NCBI RefSeq assembly: GCF_030811215.1
Contig: NZ_JAUSQM010000001.1
Span: 62,001 to 126,000 of the forward strand
Length of the DNA: 64,000 bases
Direction: 5' to 3'
Origin: Nocardioides massiliensis
Lineage (GTDB): Bacteria; Actinomycetota; Actinomycetes; Propionibacteriales; Nocardioidaceae
Made by a program: the position numbers and the translations under genes. How positions within the stretch are numbered: position 1 is the first letter of the stretch; every line of letters starts with the position of its first letter. Under the pieces are notes generated by a model that made no database searches, had not been told where the DNA came from, and saw only the letters and a program-made list of their open reading frames with translations. Of the stretch, positions 17,502-27,227 are shown piece by piece.

Positions 17502-18472
17502 GCCAGCTCCTCCACGGAGTCGAGGGCGCCAGGGGTCGGGCCCGAGCAGACCAGGGCGCCGGGCAGCCCGCGGTCGGCGAGCACGCGCACGACGGCCTCA
17601 GCGTGAGCCCGTGACCCACATAGGAACAGACACGTCGGGCCAGACCCGGACAACAGCGGCGCCAAGGCCCCGGCCGCGGCACCCGCCGCCAACCGCTCAG
17701 CCAGCTCAGGTCGCAGGGAGATCGCGGGGATCGTCAGGTCGTTGGCGAGGTACGGCGCCAGTGCCGCGGCGTCGCCATCGTGGAGCGCAGCGGCCAACCC
17801 GTCGGGGACCTCCGTGCCGACCGGAGTGAAGTAGCCGTCAGCGACCAAGGTGTCGAAGGCGGCGTAGACCGCGGGGGTCGAGAGTCCCACGGGGTCGGCG
17901 AGGACCACCCACCAGAACTCGCCGGTGGCGATCATCATCGTGACCTGCTCCCCGTGTCCCTCCCCGAGCGCTGTCTCTCCGAGGAGTGCGAACGGCACGT
18001 CGCTGCCCAGCTCGGCCGCGAGCGCGGACAGCTCGAGGGCGGGCATGCCGAGATCCCACAGGTGGTTGCAGGCCACCAGCGTCGCCGCCGCATCCGCGCT
18101 GCCACCCGCCAACCCGCCGGCGACGGGGATCTGCTTGTCGATGCTCAGCGCGACGGGCGGCACGGCGGACGCGGGGACCCGGGAGCGCGCCGCTACCAGT
18201 TGTGCCGCGCGGACCGCGAGGTTGTCGGCATCGGTCGGCACGCCGGAGAGGTCGACCCGCTCGGGCACGGAGGTGGTCACCTCCACCGACCACTCCTCCC
18301 CCGGCTCGGCGAGACGCGCGGTGACCGCGTCGCGCCAGTCGAGGGCGAAGTAGACGGTGCCGAGCGGGTGGTAGCCGTCGTCGCGGACGGGACCGACGCC
18401 GAGGCGCAGGTTGATCTTGGCGGGTGCCTGGACGCGCACGGCGCGCGGCGCGGGCGAACCGGCGCTCCTCAT
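17498..18472 (-). CDS. ispE: 4-(cytidine 5'-diphospho)-2-C-methyl-D-erythritol kinase
   Basis: IspE phosphorylates CDP-methylerythritol in the MEP isoprenoid pathway, needed for menaquinone, carotenoids and polyprenyl lipid carriers. The GHMP-kinase motifs are clear: [11 protein letters not shown] at the N-terminus (about residues 17-27), ATP loop [15 protein letters not shown] (about residue 115), and C-terminal [12 protein letters not shown]. It has 324 residues. The ATG overlaps the rsmA stop and its stop overlaps the ABC-F start, placing it in a coupled rpfB-rsmA-ispE-ABC-F unit as in other actinobacteria. Confidence 0.95.
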
Positions 18473-19347
18473 CGGTGCAGCTCCTCGGCGATCCGGGCGA
18501 AGTCGGTGACGCGCAGCTGCTCGCCGCGCACCTGCGGGTCGATCCCCGCACGACGAAGTGTCGCCTCCGCCTCCTCGGCCGAGCCGAGCAGGGGTCGCAG
18601 CGCGGCCCGCAGCATCTTGCGCCGCTGGGCGAAGGCCGCGTCGACGACCGCGAAGACCTGCTCGCGGGTCGCGGTGGTCTCCGGGGGCTCGCGCCGGGTC
18701 CAGGCCACCAGACCCGAGTCCACATTGGGCGCGGGCCAGAAGACGTTGCGTCCCACCGCGCCGGCGCGGCGCACGTCGGCGTACCACGCCGCCTTGACCG
18801 ACGGGACGCCGTACGTCCGCGAACCGGGACCCGCGACGAGCCGGTCGGCGACCTCGGCCTGCACCATCACCAGGCCGCGTTCGACCGTCGGCAGCAGCGC
18901 CATCAGGTGCAGCAGCACGGGCACGGACACGTTGTAGGGCAGGTTGGCCACGAGCGCGGTGGGCTGCGGGTCGGGCAGGGCCTCGATGCTCATGGCGTCG
19001 GCCTCGATGACCCGGAACCCGGCCGCCTGGTCCGGTGCGTGCGCGGCGATCGTGGCGGGCAGCCGCGCAGCGAGGACGGGGTCGATCTCGATGGCGACGA
19101 CCTGTGCGACGGTCTCGAGCAGCGCGAGGGTCAACGAGCCGAGACCGGGGCCGACCTCGAGGACCACGTCGTCGGCGCGGAGCCCCGCGTCGCGCACGAT
19201 CCGGCGCACGGTGTTGGGGTCGATGACGAAGTTCTGCCCCCGCTGCTTCGTGGGACGCAGGTCGAGCTCGGCGGCCAGCGAACGCACATCCGCCGGGCCG
19301 AGAAGTCTCGGCCCGGCGGACGCGGGAGGCTGCGTGCGGTCGGTCAG
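18469..19347 (-). CDS. rsmA: 16S rRNA dimethyladenosine transferase RsmA/KsgA, probable CTG start
   Basis: RsmA dimethylates two adjacent adenosines near the 3' end of 16S rRNA late in 30S assembly. SAM-binding [10 protein letters not shown] and catalytic NLPYNV are present, as is the N-terminal [20 protein letters not shown]. The start is a problem: conserved sequence (RLLGPADVR) extends upstream of the first GTG in the core (19287), while no ATG, GTG or TTG lies between it and the end of rpfB. A CTG overlapping the rpfB stop (CTGA) gives [20 protein letters not shown], a family-like N-terminus of 292 residues in all. GTG at 19383 inside rpfB and GTG at 19287 are the alternatives. Function is certain, start is not. 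Confidence 0.9.
   Translation of the reverse strand: MTDRTQPPASAGPRLLGPADVRSLAAELDLRPTKQRGQNFVIDPNTVRRIVRDAGLRADDVVLEVGPGLGSLTLALLETVAQVVAIEIDPVLAARLPATIAAHAPDQAAGFRVIEADAMSIEALPDPQPTALVANLPYNVSVPVLLHLMALLPTVERGLVMVQAEVADRLVAGPGSRTYGVPSVKAAWYADVRRAGAVGRNVFWPAPNVDSGLVAWTRREPPETTATREQVFAVVDAAFAQRRKMLRAALRPLLGSAEEAEATLRRAGIDPQVRGEQLRVTDFARIAEELHR
19292..19317 (-). terminator. 11-bp GC hairpin at the start of rsmA
   Basis: GCCGGGCCGAG and CTCGGCCCGGC pair perfectly around a four-base loop, 27 bases after the rpfB stop. There is no U-tract. It may terminate or attenuate the rpfB transcript or control rsmA translation; if rsmA begins upstream, the hairpin is also coding. Confidence 0.4.
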
Positions 19348-20504
19348 CGCGGCAGACCCAGCTTGCTCGCGCAGGACGGCCACGAGCCGTAACTGCCACC
19401 GTTGGCGTCGCGGAGCTTCGTCGCGATCGCGATCTGGGTCTCGCGGCTCTGCTCGTGCGGGTAGCCCGGTCCGCCGTACGCACGCCAGGTGCTCAGGCTG
19501 AACTGCAGACCGCCGTAGTAGCCGTTGCCGGTGTTGATCGCCCAGTTGCCGCCGGACTCGCACTGCGCGAGCTGGTCCCACACCGAGTTGCCACCGGCGA
19601 AGTTGGCCGGCGCGGCAGGGGGCGCGGGCGGCTCCTTGGTGCCCACCTTGACGACCTTGTCGACCGGCTCGCGCCGGACCGTGGTGTCGACGACGCGTCG
19701 GGTCTGGAGCTTGCCGTTGTGGAAGACCAGCCGGTAGGTCACGTCACGCAGACCGTCACGGCCCTCGCGGACCACCTCGGTCTCGCCGCGCAGCATCGAG
19801 CCGTCGCGCTGCTCCACGGTGTCGCGGCTGATGGTCTCGCCGGCGACCTCCTCGGTGCGCACCTTGACCCGGGTGATGACGACCTTGTCGCCCTGGCTCA
19901 GCTCCTGCTTCAGGCCGGGCTTCACGACGTCGTGCTCGCCGAGCTCGATCTCGAGCTCGGTGAGCAGGTCGCCCACGGTCAGGACGGGGAGGTTGTGCTT
20001 CTCGAGCGCCTGAGCGCCGACCTTGATCCGGACGGTGCGCGGCGTGATCAGCTCGAGGGCGAGCCCGTCGCGGCCGACGGTGGCGCTGCGGCTGACCGAC
20101 AGGGCGGCGTTCTCGTGGCGCAGACCGAGCTGGTCGAGCGCGGAGACGACGTCGGTCGCCGTCGTCCAGTAGGTGCGCTCCTCGCCGTCGACGGTGATGT
20201 CGAGCTGGCGGGCGAAGCGCACCGAGATCTGGGACCCGTCGTTGACCTCGCTGCTGGGCGCGGGCGCGACCACGTCACGTGGTCCGACCTCGACACCCTC
20301 GTCGGCGAGGATCTGCTCGACGGTGCCGCCGAGCGTGCGCACCTCGACGGCCTTGCCGTCGAGGGACAGGGTGACGGTCTTCGTCATGGCTGAGTACCCG
20401 ACCGTGGTGCCCACGAGGGCGACCGCGACGGCGACAGCCAGCGACACGAGGACCTTGCGGCTCTTGGTGAGACGGGTGCTGAGCTCGGCGATGGGAAGTC
20501 GCAC
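19344..20504 (-). CDS. rpfB: Resuscitation-promoting factor RpfB
   Basis: A secreted or membrane-anchored muralytic enzyme that cleaves peptidoglycan glycan strands and helps dormant cells resume growth. The 386-residue protein has an N-terminal membrane segment (about 17-40), tandem DUF348 repeats ([20 protein letters not shown] and two more, about 43-200), a G5 domain (about 210-290), a Pro/Ala linker and the lysozyme-like Rpf domain with catalytic Glu in [20 protein letters not shown] (about residue 325). GTG is chosen because GGAG lies four bases upstream and the protein then starts just before the membrane segment. It heads the rpfB-rsmA-ispE run. Confidence 0.95.
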   Translation of the reverse strand: MRLPIAELSTRLTKSRKVLVSLAVAVAVALVGTTVGYSAMTKTVTLSLDGKAVEVRTLGGTVEQILADEGVEVGPRDVVAPAPSSEVNDGSQISVRFARQLDITVDGEERTYWTTATDVVSALDQLGLRHENAALSVSRSATVGRDGLALELITPRTVRIKVGAQALEKHNLPVLTVGDLLTELEIELGEHDVVKPGLKQELSQGDKVVITRVKVRTEEVAGETISRDTVEQRDGSMLRGETEVVREGRDGLRDVTYRLVFHNGKLQTRRVVDTTVRREPVDKVVKVGTKEPPAPPAAPANFAGGNSVWDQLAQCESGGNWAINTGNGYYGGLQFSLSTWRAYGGPGYPHEQSRETQIAIATKLRDANGGSYGSWPSCASKLGLPR

Positions 20505-20741
20505 GATTCTCCGAACGTAGTGCTCTCCGGGCCACGGGAGACCGGCGCCCCGCACCCCGCAGGGCACACCGGTGACCACGGCGCACGCGCCGAGCTCACC
20601 AGGGGCACCGACCGATTGCTTCCCCGCTCCCGGCCGACAACCTGCACGACGATAACGGGGAGGTCACGCTCCACCAAGCCGAACGCGCCCACGGAGGCGA
20701 GACCTGAGTTACGTCGCGTGACCCAGCTCACCTCTTGCGTC

Positions 20742-21608
20742 TCAGGCGTCGCTCTGGTCCCAGGAGTCCCAGGTGCCGCCGAACGCGCGGTCGGTGTTGG
20801 CCGCGATCGCGGCGCAGAGCAGCTCGAGGTCGTCGCCGCGCATCTGCGCCATCGCCCGCACCGTCACCGGGACGAGGTACGACGCGTTCACCCGTCCGCG
20901 GTAGGGCATGGGGGTCAGGAACGGCGCGTCGGTCTCCACCAGGACCCGGTCGAGCGGGGTGGTCCGCAACGCCTCCTGGACGGGCACGGCGTTCTTGAAC
21001 GTCACCGTCCCGGCGAAGGAGAGGTGCGCGCCGCGGTCGAGGCACGCCCGGGCGAAGTCGGCGTCGCCGCTGAAGCAGTGCATCACCCACCGGTCGGGAG
21101 CGCCGACCTCGTCGAGGACGCGCACGATGTCGTCGTGGCTGTCGCGGTCGTGGATGACCAGCGTCTTGTCGAGCCGCTTGGCCAGGTCGACGTGCCAGCG
21201 GAACGACTCGTGCTGGGCAGCGCGGCCGTCCTCGCCGGTGCGGTAGTAGTCGAGCCCGGTCTCCCCCACCGCGCGCACGACCGGGTCGGCGGCGAGGCGC
21301 TCGATCTCGGCGTACGCAGCCTCGAGCTCCCCGCGGGCGGCCAGCACGGGCGCCTCGTTGGGGTGCAGCGCGACACCCGCGACGATCCCGCGGTGCGTGC
21401 GTGCGGCCTCGACGGCGAAGCGCGCGCCCGGGAGGTCGCAGCCGATCTGCACGATCCGCGGCACGCCGACGCCCGCCGCCTCGGCGAGCGCCTGCTCGAC
21501 GGGCAGCCCACCGTCGAAGCCGGCGGCGATGTCGAGGTGGCAGTGGTTGTCGACCACCGGGACCGGCAGGGGCTCCGGTGCGGGGGGACGCTCGGGGTTG
21601 CGGCTCAT
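20742..21608 (-). CDS. tatD: TatD family metal-dependent DNase
   Basis: A TIM-barrel hydrolase of 288 residues. Metal ligands are visible in DNHCHLD (residues 20-26), GETGLDYYR (Glu), HDRDSHDD (His), MHCFSGD (His) and ETDAPFLTP (Asp). TatD proteins are 3'-5' exonucleases implicated in DNA repair and degradation, possibly with D-aminoacyl-tRNA deacylase-like activity in some lineages. The ATG overlaps the stop of rsmI (ATGA). The 237-base gap between this stop and rpfB contains the rpfB leader, in which I recognise no known riboswitch. Confidence 0.93.
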   Translation of the reverse strand: MSRNPERPPAPEPLPVPVVDNHCHLDIAAGFDGGLPVEQALAEAAGVGVPRIVQIGCDLPGARFAVEAARTHRGIVAGVALHPNEAPVLAARGELEAAYAEIERLAADPVVRAVGETGLDYYRTGEDGRAAQHESFRWHVDLAKRLDKTLVIHDRDSHDDIVRVLDEVGAPDRWVMHCFSGDADFARACLDRGAHLSFAGTVTFKNAVPVQEALRTTPLDRVLVETDAPFLTPMPYRGRVNASYLVPVTVRAMAQMRGDDLELLCAAIAANTDRAFGGTWDSWDQSDA

Positions 21609-22423
21609 CGGTGCATCAGCTCGTAGACCTCCCGCTTGGGCAGACCGTGACGTTGCGCCACCGCGGCGGCCGCGTCCTTGCGGCGTACGCCGGTGGCCTC
21701 GAGCGCGGTGACCTCGGCGCGCAGGGTCTCGGGGTCGGCGGCCTCGGTGCTCGCCACGGCGCCGGCGACCACCACGGTCACCTCGCCGCGCACCCCGTCC
21801 TCGGCCCACGCGACGAGCTCGGCGAGCGGGCCGCGGCGCACCTCCTCGTGGGTCTTCGTCAGCTCCCGGCAGACGGCGGCCGGCCGCTCGGCACCGAACG
21901 CCTCGGCCATCGCGGCGAGTGCGACGGCCGTGCGGTGCGGCGCCTCGAAGAAGACCATCGTGCGCTGCTCGTCGGCCAGCGTCGCGAGGCGCCGGGCCCG
22001 CTCCCCCGCCTTGCGCGGCAAGAACCCCTCGAAGCAGAACCGGTCCACCGGCAGGCCCGAGACGGCCAGGGCCGTGAGCACGGCCGACGGGCCCGGCACG
22101 GCGGTGACCGCGACGTCGCGAGCCAGCGCAGCCGTGACCAGCCGATAGCCCGGGTCGGAGACGCTCGGCATGCCGGCGTCGGTGACCAGCACGACCCGCT
22201 CGCCCGCCGCGAGGGCGTCGGCGAGCTGCGGGGTCCGTGCTGCCTCGTTGCCCTCGAAGTAGGACACGACGCGACCGGTCGGGGTGATGCCGAGGTCGGC
22301 CAGCAGCCGCTTGAGCCGCCGGGTGTCCTCGGCCGCGATGACGTCGGCGCGGGTGAGCTCCTCGGCCAGCCGCGGCGGCGCGTCACCGACGTGACCGATC
22401 GGGGTGGCAGCGAGGACGAGCAC
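21605..22423 (-). CDS. rsmI: 16S rRNA 2'-O-methyltransferase RsmI
   Basis: RsmI methylates the 2'-OH of C1402 in the 16S rRNA decoding centre. The 272-residue tetrapyrrole-methylase-fold protein shows [17 protein letters not shown] at the N-terminus, [23 protein letters not shown] (about residues 83-95) and [10 protein letters not shown]. The GTG begins directly at the conserved core; CACACT six bases upstream is a weak leaderless -10, back-to-back with the promoter of the mannosyltransferase gene. It is coupled to tatD by ATGA overlap. Confidence 0.94.
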   Translation of the reverse strand: MLVLAATPIGHVGDAPPRLAEELTRADVIAAEDTRRLKRLLADLGITPTGRVVSYFEGNEAARTPQLADALAAGERVVLVTDAGMPSVSDPGYRLVTAALARDVAVTAVPGPSAVLTALAVSGLPVDRFCFEGFLPRKAGERARRLATLADEQRTMVFFEAPHRTAVALAAMAEAFGAERPAAVCRELTKTHEEVRRGPLAELVAWAEDGVRGEVTVVVAGAVASTEAADPETLRAEVTALEATGVRRKDAAAAVAQRHGLPKREVYELMHR

Positions 22424-22476
22424 GGCGCCAGTGTGGCATCCGCGCCGTGAGCCGCCCTGCGTTGCCTCGCGTTGCC

Positions 22477-22482
22477 TACGCT
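22477..22482 (+). promoter_or_regulatory. -10 hexamer of a leaderless pmt transcript
   Basis: TACGCT, seven bases, then GTG. It argues for GTG at 22490 rather than the in-frame TTG at 22472, which would lie upstream of the -10. Confidence 0.45.
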
Positions 22483-22489
22483 GACGCCC

Positions 22490-24124
22490 GTGACCACGAC
22501 CGTCTCGACCTCGGCGCCCGCCGCACGGCCGCCGGGTCGGGGCGCACGCACCTGGCAGCGCGCCCGGCGGTTGGCACTCGCCGGGTCGGGCTGGCCGTCG
22601 GCGATCGGGCTCGCGATCCTCGCGCTCGTGATGCGGCTGTGGCGGCTCGGCTACCCCGCGGACTTCCTCTTCGACGAGACCTACTACGCCAAGGACGGCT
22701 GGTCGCTGTGGCAGCACGGCTACGTCCGCGAGTTCGTCACGGGTGCCAACGAGTCGGTCCTCGCCGGCGACCTCGACGTCTTCCGCGAGACCCCGTCGAT
22801 GACCGTCCACCCCGAGGTCGGCAAGTGGCTCATCGGGCTGGGCCAGGAGGTCTTCGGGGTCACGCCGTTCGGGTGGCGGGTGGCGAGCGCGGTGGCGGGA
22901 GCGCTGCTCGTGCTGGTCCTCGTCCGGCTGACCCGCCGGCTGACCGGGTCCACCCTGCTGGGGCTGACCGCCGGCACCCTGCTCATGGTCGACGGGCTGC
23001 ACTTCGTGATGTCGCGGCTGGCGCTGCTCGATATCTTCCTCGCCCTCTTCCTCCTCGCGGGTGTCAGCTGCCTGGTCGCCGACCGCGACCGGGCGCGCGC
23101 CCGCATGGCCCGGCTGGTGCCCCTGGACACCCTCGTCGAGCACGGCTGGGGACCGGTGCGTCCCTTGCTGCTGCGCCCCTGGCGGATCGCTGCCGGCGTG
23201 ATGTTCGGGCTCGCGATCGGCTGCAAGTGGACGGCCCTCTTCCCGCTCGCGGCGTTCGGGCTGCTGACCTGGGCCTGGGACGCCGGGCTGCGCCGCGAGA
23301 TCGGCGTGCGCTGGCCGGTCGTGCGCTCGGCGGTGGCCGACGGCATCCCCGCGTTCGTCTCGCTGGTGGGCGTGGCGCTCGTCGTCTACGTCGCGACCTG
23401 GACCGGCTGGCTGGTCAACGCCGAGGCCTACGAGCAGCACCTCTCCGACACGCAGTACGGCGCCCCCTGGGGCGACTACGTCGACACCGAGCCCGACACG
23501 GTCCTCGGCGAGACGGTGCAGTCCCTGCGCTCGCTCGCGCTCTATCACCGCGACGTGTTCACCTTCCACACGCAGTTCCTCAACGAGTCCGAGCACACCT
23601 ACCAGTCCGACCCGCGTGGCTGGCTGATCCTCAACCGGCCCGTCGGGGTCGACGCCCAGCTCGACATCCCGCCCGGCGAGCAGGGCTGCACAGCGGTCGA
23701 GGGCAGCGACTGCCTGCGCCAGATCCTGCTGCTCGGCACGCCGCTGTTGTGGTGGGGCGGCGTGGTCGCACTCGTATATGCCGCCATCGCGTGGGTCGCC
23801 CGCCGCGACTGGCGCTACGGCGTCGCGGTGGTCGGCGTGCTGTCGAGCTGGCTGCCGTGGTTCCGCTACGACGACCGGCCGATCTTCCTCTTCTACGCCA
23901 CCGCCTTCCTGCCGTTCATCGTCCTCGCAGTGACCCTGCTGCTCGGCCGGGTCCTCGGCCCACCGGACGCCACGCCCCGGCGGCGGCGTACGGGTGCGGT
24001 GGCGGCCGGGACCTTCGTCGTGCTCGTGGCGCTGAACTTCGCGTGGTTCTGGCCGGTCTACACCGACGGGCTGCTCACGACCGCGCAGTGGCTGCAGCGG
24101 ATCTGGTTCCGCGAGTGGATCTGA
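22490..24124 (+). CDS. Protein O-mannosyltransferase (Pmt, GT39)
   Basis: An integral membrane mannosyltransferase of 544 residues with about eleven hydrophobic segments. It transfers mannose from polyprenyl-phosphate-mannose to Ser/Thr of secreted proteins. The acidic catalytic DE motif is visible in [14 protein letters not shown] (about residues 58-71), followed by [12 protein letters not shown] in the first outer loop, and the C-terminal four-helix region carries [16 protein letters not shown] is chosen over an upstream TTG by the leaderless -10. It is divergent from rsmI, as in mycobacteria (from memory). Confidence 0.92.
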   Translation: MTTTVSTSAPAARPPGRGARTWQRARRLALAGSGWPSAIGLAILALVMRLWRLGYPADFLFDETYYAKDGWSLWQHGYVREFVTGANESVLAGDLDVFRETPSMTVHPEVGKWLIGLGQEVFGVTPFGWRVASAVAGALLVLVLVRLTRRLTGSTLLGLTAGTLLMVDGLHFVMSRLALLDIFLALFLLAGVSCLVADRDRARARMARLVPLDTLVEHGWGPVRPLLLRPWRIAAGVMFGLAIGCKWTALFPLAAFGLLTWAWDAGLRREIGVRWPVVRSAVADGIPAFVSLVGVALVVYVATWTGWLVNAEAYEQHLSDTQYGAPWGDYVDTEPDTVLGETVQSLRSLALYHRDVFTFHTQFLNESEHTYQSDPRGWLILNRPVGVDAQLDIPPGEQGCTAVEGSDCLRQILLLGTPLLWWGGVVALVYAAIAWVARRDWRYGVAVVGVLSSWLPWFRYDDRPIFLFYATAFLPFIVLAVTLLLGRVLGPPDATPRRRRTGAVAAGTFVVLVALNFAWFWPVYTDGLLTTAQWLQRIWFREWI

Positions 24125-24137
24125 GGACCGGTGAACC

Positions 24138-24143
24138 TAGGGT
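24138..24143 (+). promoter_or_regulatory. -10 hexamer of a leaderless monooxygenase-like transcript
   Basis: TAGGGT, seven bases, then ATG; no ribosome binding site is present. Confidence 0.5.
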
Positions 24144-24150
24144 GGGCGCC

Positions 24151-24489
24151 ATGTCCGTCGTGAAGATCAACGCCATCTCCGTCCCGCCGCAGGCCGGCCC
24201 CGAGCTGGAGAAGCGGTTCGCCGCCCGCGCCGGGGCGGTCGAGGGTTCGCCCGGCTTCCTGGGCTTCCAGCTGCTGCGGCCCACCGCGGGCGAGGAGCGC
24301 TACTTCGTCGTCACCCACTGGGCCGACGAGGAGTCCTTCGTCGCCTGGCGCGACGGCGACGCCCGCGCCGCGCACGCCGGCGACCAGAAGCCGGTCGCCA
24401 GCGGTGCTCAGCTGCTGGAGTTCGACGTGGTGCTCGACGTGCGCCCCGACAGCCCCGACAGCCCCGACAGCTCCGACAGCTCCGCCTGA
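24151..24489 (+). CDS. Antibiotic biosynthesis monooxygenase-fold (ABM/IsdG-like) protein
   Basis: A small dimeric ferredoxin-like fold protein of 112 residues: VVKINAISVPPQAGPELEKRF, GFLGFQLLRPT and YFVVTHWADEESFVAW are the typical strands and Trp-containing helix. Related proteins include quinone monooxygenases and the heme degraders IsdG/MhuD; an iron-uptake cluster lies about 2 kb away, but a direct link is speculation. The last residues, PDSPDSPDSSDSS, come from a 9-bp tandem repeat and lie beyond the fold. The final 82 bases overlap the 3' end of the opposite hydrolase gene. Confidence 0.78.
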   Translation: MSVVKINAISVPPQAGPELEKRFAARAGAVEGSPGFLGFQLLRPTAGEERYFVVTHWADEESFVAWRDGDARAAHAGDQKPVASGAQLLEFDVVLDVRPDSPDSPDSSDSSA

Positions 24490-25493
24490 GCCTCGCCCGG
24501 GCGCACCCACTGGTGCAGCCACCGGTCGACGGCGGCGTAGGCCGCGTCCCGCGCCGGCTGCTTGGACAAGAACACGTCGTGACGCGCGCCGGGCACCGGC
24601 AGCGCCGTGACGGCGTTGCCGAGGCAGCCCGACCAGCGCGCGATGTGGGCGACGTCGAGGACCATGTCCACCACGTCGACGTCGGGTGAGTAGCGGCGCG
24701 CGAACTTCGTGGCGTCGGAGCGCAGGACCAACGACGGCACGCCGACGTCGAGTCCCCGGTGCAGGCGCGCGTGCCCGCGGCGTACGGCGTTGAGCCAGCC
24801 GTAGGTGACCGGGAAGCTCTCGACCGGCTTGAACCGCAGGTCGTAGTCCCACTCCCCGCTCCCGCTCACGTGCAGGCTGGTGCCGTAGGCGTCGCCCGCG
24901 GGGAGCTTCAGCTCGTCGAGCGGCTTCGCCTTCGCCATCGCCCGGACGACCTGGGTGCCGACGGTGCGCAGCATGGCGCTGCCCTGCAGGTCGAACCACG
25001 GCGAGTTCAGCACGAGCCCCGACACGTGGCTGTCCCACCGCTGCCCCGCCTCGAGCGCCGCGAGGTGGCGCCGGTGCGACCACAGCGCGACCACCAGACC
25101 ACCGGTGGAGTGCGCGGAGACCAGCACGCGCTGGCCGGTCTCGGCGTGCACGATCTCCAGCGCGCGGTCGAGCTCGGCGTCATAGAACGCGAGGTCGGAG
25201 ACGTAGTGCGCGGTCTGTCCGGGGCGGCGCGAACGCCCGCACTTGCGCAGGTCGAGCGCATAGAACGCATAGCCCCGCGCCGCGTAGAAGTCGGCCATGT
25301 CGCGCTGGAAGAAGTAGTCGCAGAAGCCGTGGACGTAGAGCACGGCGCCGCTCACCTGCTCGTCTGCGCCCACCGGACGGCGTACGAGGGTGGCCTCGAC
25401 CTCACCCTCGCCGTCCGGGTCGGTGCCCAGGTGCAGGGTGCGGCTCTCGTAGCCGTCGAGGATGTCGGGGTGCCAGGGTGCCGTCGTGCTCAC
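24408..25493 (-). CDS. Alpha/beta-hydrolase, monoacylglycerol lipase-like
   Basis: A 361-residue soluble hydrolase: VLYVHGFCDYFFQRDMADFY supplies the oxyanion region (about residues 50-69), the elbow is SAHSTGGL (nucleophile Ser in the middle, about residue 128), Asp is in DVVDMV and His in GARHDVFLS. The elbow SxSxG variant is typical of the serine aminopeptidase S33/YpfH-like group. Substrate unknown. The tail AELSELSGLSGLSGRTSS is read from the same 9-bp tandem repeat that encodes the tail of the opposite gene. Its GTG overlaps the stop of the upstream EamA gene (GTGA). Confidence 0.8.
   Translation of the reverse strand: MSTTAPWHPDILDGYESRTLHLGTDPDGEGEVEATLVRRPVGADEQVSGAVLYVHGFCDYFFQRDMADFYAARGYAFYALDLRKCGRSRRPGQTAHYVSDLAFYDAELDRALEIVHAETGQRVLVSAHSTGGLVVALWSHRRHLAALEAGQRWDSHVSGLVLNSPWFDLQGSAMLRTVGTQVVRAMAKAKPLDELKLPAGDAYGTSLHVSGSGEWDYDLRFKPVESFPVTYGWLNAVRRGHARLHRGLDVGVPSLVLRSDATKFARRYSPDVDVVDMVLDVAHIARWSGCLGNAVTALPVPGARHDVFLSKQPARDAAYAAVDRWLHQWVRPGEAQAELSELSGLSGLSGRTSSTTSNSSS
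24445..24480. repeat. 9-bp tandem repeat, four units, coding on both strands
   Basis: CCCGACAGC three times, then TCCGACAGC. The plus strand encodes PDS-PDS-PDS-SDS; the minus strand encodes repeats of ELS/GLS. Both genes end within or just after it. Confidence 0.8.
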
Positions 25494-26377
25494 GACCGCA
25501 CCCTAGCGACGCGCGCCGACCGTGACCCGAGGACCAGGACGACGATGCCGAGGGCGAGCACGCCGACGCCGGCCGCGGCCTGTCCCGAGAGCCGCTCGTC
25601 GAGGACGACGATGCCCAGGAGCGTCGCGGTCACGGGCTCGGCGAGGGTCAGCGTTGCGACCGTCGCCGCAGGCAGGACCGCCAGCCCGGCGCCGAAGAAC
25701 AGGTACGCGACGGTGACCGTCACCAGCCCGAGCCAGGCGATCGTGAGGAGTCCGGCGCCGGAGCCCAGTCCCTCCCGGTCGACGCCGGCGAGCAGCACCA
25801 GGCCCCCGAGACCGGCGAGGCCGAAGGTCGCGCCCATCGTGGTCACCGACGTCCAGCCGCGGTCGAGCAGCCCCTTGCCCGCCAAGGTGTAGACGGCGTA
25901 CGCCGCACCGGCGCCGACCGAAGCCACGAGACCGGGGACGGAGAGGGCGCCGTCCGTGCCGTCGGCGAGGCCGAGCACGCCGACGCCGACCAGCGCGCAG
26001 GCGGTCGCGACCCACCACACCCCGCCCGGGCGACGCCTCGTGAGAACCCAGCCGAGGACGCCGGTGAGCACCGGTGCCGAGCCGAGCGCGACCACCGTGC
26101 CGACCGCGACCCCGTTCGCTCCGGTGCCGGCGAAGAACGCCGGCTGGTAGGCCAGCACTCCGGCACCTCCGACGAGGACGAGCGCCACGGTGGCGCGGTC
26201 GAGCCGCACGGGTCGGCGGCGGGCACCGAGGAGCGCGATCAGGCCGAGAGCGCACCCGCCGAGCGCGATCCGCGCGGCACCGAGGGCCGTCGCATCCGCC
26301 TCGGGTCCGAGCGCCTGCGCCGTGCCGGTCGTGCCGAAGCAGACCGCGGCCACCAGGACCCACACGACCGCACGCAC
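25490..26377 (-). CDS. EamA/DMT family transporter
   Basis: A second ten-helix DMT transporter, 295 residues, with two EamA repeats (about residues 4-125 and 145-282); VYTLAGKGLLDRGW and LAEPVTATLLGIVVLDERL mark the second repeat. It is unrelated in detail to the EamA protein near the left end. The gene ends in a GTGA overlap with the hydrolase and starts 22 bases downstream of the siderophore ATPase stop, so it may be read from the same transcript. Substrate unknown. Confidence 0.82.
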   Translation of the reverse strand: MRAVVWVLVAAVCFGTTGTAQALGPEADATALGAARIALGGCALGLIALLGARRRPVRLDRATVALVLVGGAGVLAYQPAFFAGTGANGVAVGTVVALGSAPVLTGVLGWVLTRRRPGGVWWVATACALVGVGVLGLADGTDGALSVPGLVASVGAGAAYAVYTLAGKGLLDRGWTSVTTMGATFGLAGLGGLVLLAGVDREGLGSGAGLLTIAWLGLVTVTVAYLFFGAGLAVLPAATVATLTLAEPVTATLLGIVVLDERLSGQAAAGVGVLALGIVVLVLGSRSARVARVRS

Positions 26378-26399
26378 CGGTGCATGGTCGCAGAACGCG

Positions 26400-27227
26400 T
26401 CAGGCGACCCCGACAGGGGTGGCGGGGCATGCCGCGTGGTGGCGGCCCAGGGGCAACACCATCGGACGACCCGAGGTGGGGTCGGGCATCACGTGGCACT
26501 CGAGGCCGAAGACGGTGCGCACGGTCTCGGCGGTGAGGATCTGCGTCGGGTCGCCGGCGGCGTGCAGCCGCCCGTCGGCCATCGTGATCAGGTGGTCGGC
26601 GTAGCGCGCGGCCAGGTTGAGGTCGTGGAGCACCATCACGATGGTCGTGCCGTGCAGCGTGTTGAGGTCGGTGAGCAGGTCCAGCACCTCGACCTGGTGA
26701 GCGACGTCGAGATAGGTCGTGGGCTCGTCGAGCAGCAGCAGGTCGGTCTGCTGGGCGAGCGCCATGGCGATCCACACGCGCTGGCGCTGCCCGCCGGACA
26801 GCTCGTCGACGCACCGGTCGACGAGCTCGGAGGTGCCGGTCGCCTCGAGCGCCGCGGCCACGGCGGCGTCGTCCGCGGGCGACCACCGGGCGAACATCCG
26901 CTGGTGCGGCTGGCGCCCGCGGCCCACGAGGTCGCCGACGGCGATGCCCTCCGGCGCGACCGGCGCCTGCGGGAGCAGCCCGAGGGTGCGCGCCACCTGC
27001 TTGGTCGGGAGCCGGTGCAGGTCCGCGCCGTCAAGGACGACGCGGCCCTCGCGCGGGGACAGCAGCCGCGCCATCGAGCGCAGCAGGGTCGACTTGCCGC
27101 ACGCGTTGGCGCCCACGATCGCGGTCACCTTGCCGGGCGGGACGACCAGGTCGAGGTCGGCGACGACGGTGCGGTCGCCGTACCCGAGGCTGAGGCCCTG
27201 GGCGCTGAGCTGGTGGTCGGTGGTCAC
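26400..27227 (-). CDS. Iron-siderophore ABC transporter ATP-binding protein
   Basis: A FecE/FepC-type ATPase of 275 residues: Walker A GANACGKST (about residues 38-46), signature LSGGQRQRVWIAMALAQ, Walker B LLLLDEPTTYLD and switch His in LHDLNLA. PQAPVAPEGIAVGDLVGRGR (about 90-109) is the segment typical of siderophore and B12 importers. Its GTG overlaps the stop of the second permease gene with AGGAGG just before it. It energises uptake of an Fe(III)-siderophore by the two permeases; the cluster is under an iron box. Confidence 0.93.
   Translation of the reverse strand: MTTDHQLSAQGLSLGYGDRTVVADLDLVVPPGKVTAIVGANACGKSTLLRSMARLLSPREGRVVLDGADLHRLPTKQVARTLGLLPQAPVAPEGIAVGDLVGRGRQPHQRMFARWSPADDAAVAAALEATGTSELVDRCVDELSGGQRQRVWIAMALAQQTDLLLLDEPTTYLDVAHQVEVLDLLTDLNTLHGTTIVMVLHDLNLAARYADHLITMADGRLHAAGDPTQILTAETVRTVFGLECHVMPDPTSGRPMVLPLGRHHAACPATPVGVA

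Noticed and set aside
20505-20741. Possible c-di-AMP (ydaO) riboswitch upstream of rpfB
   Set aside because: Actinobacterial rpf genes often have one, but I could not find the conserved paired segments in this 237-base leader; a covariance-model scan would settle it.
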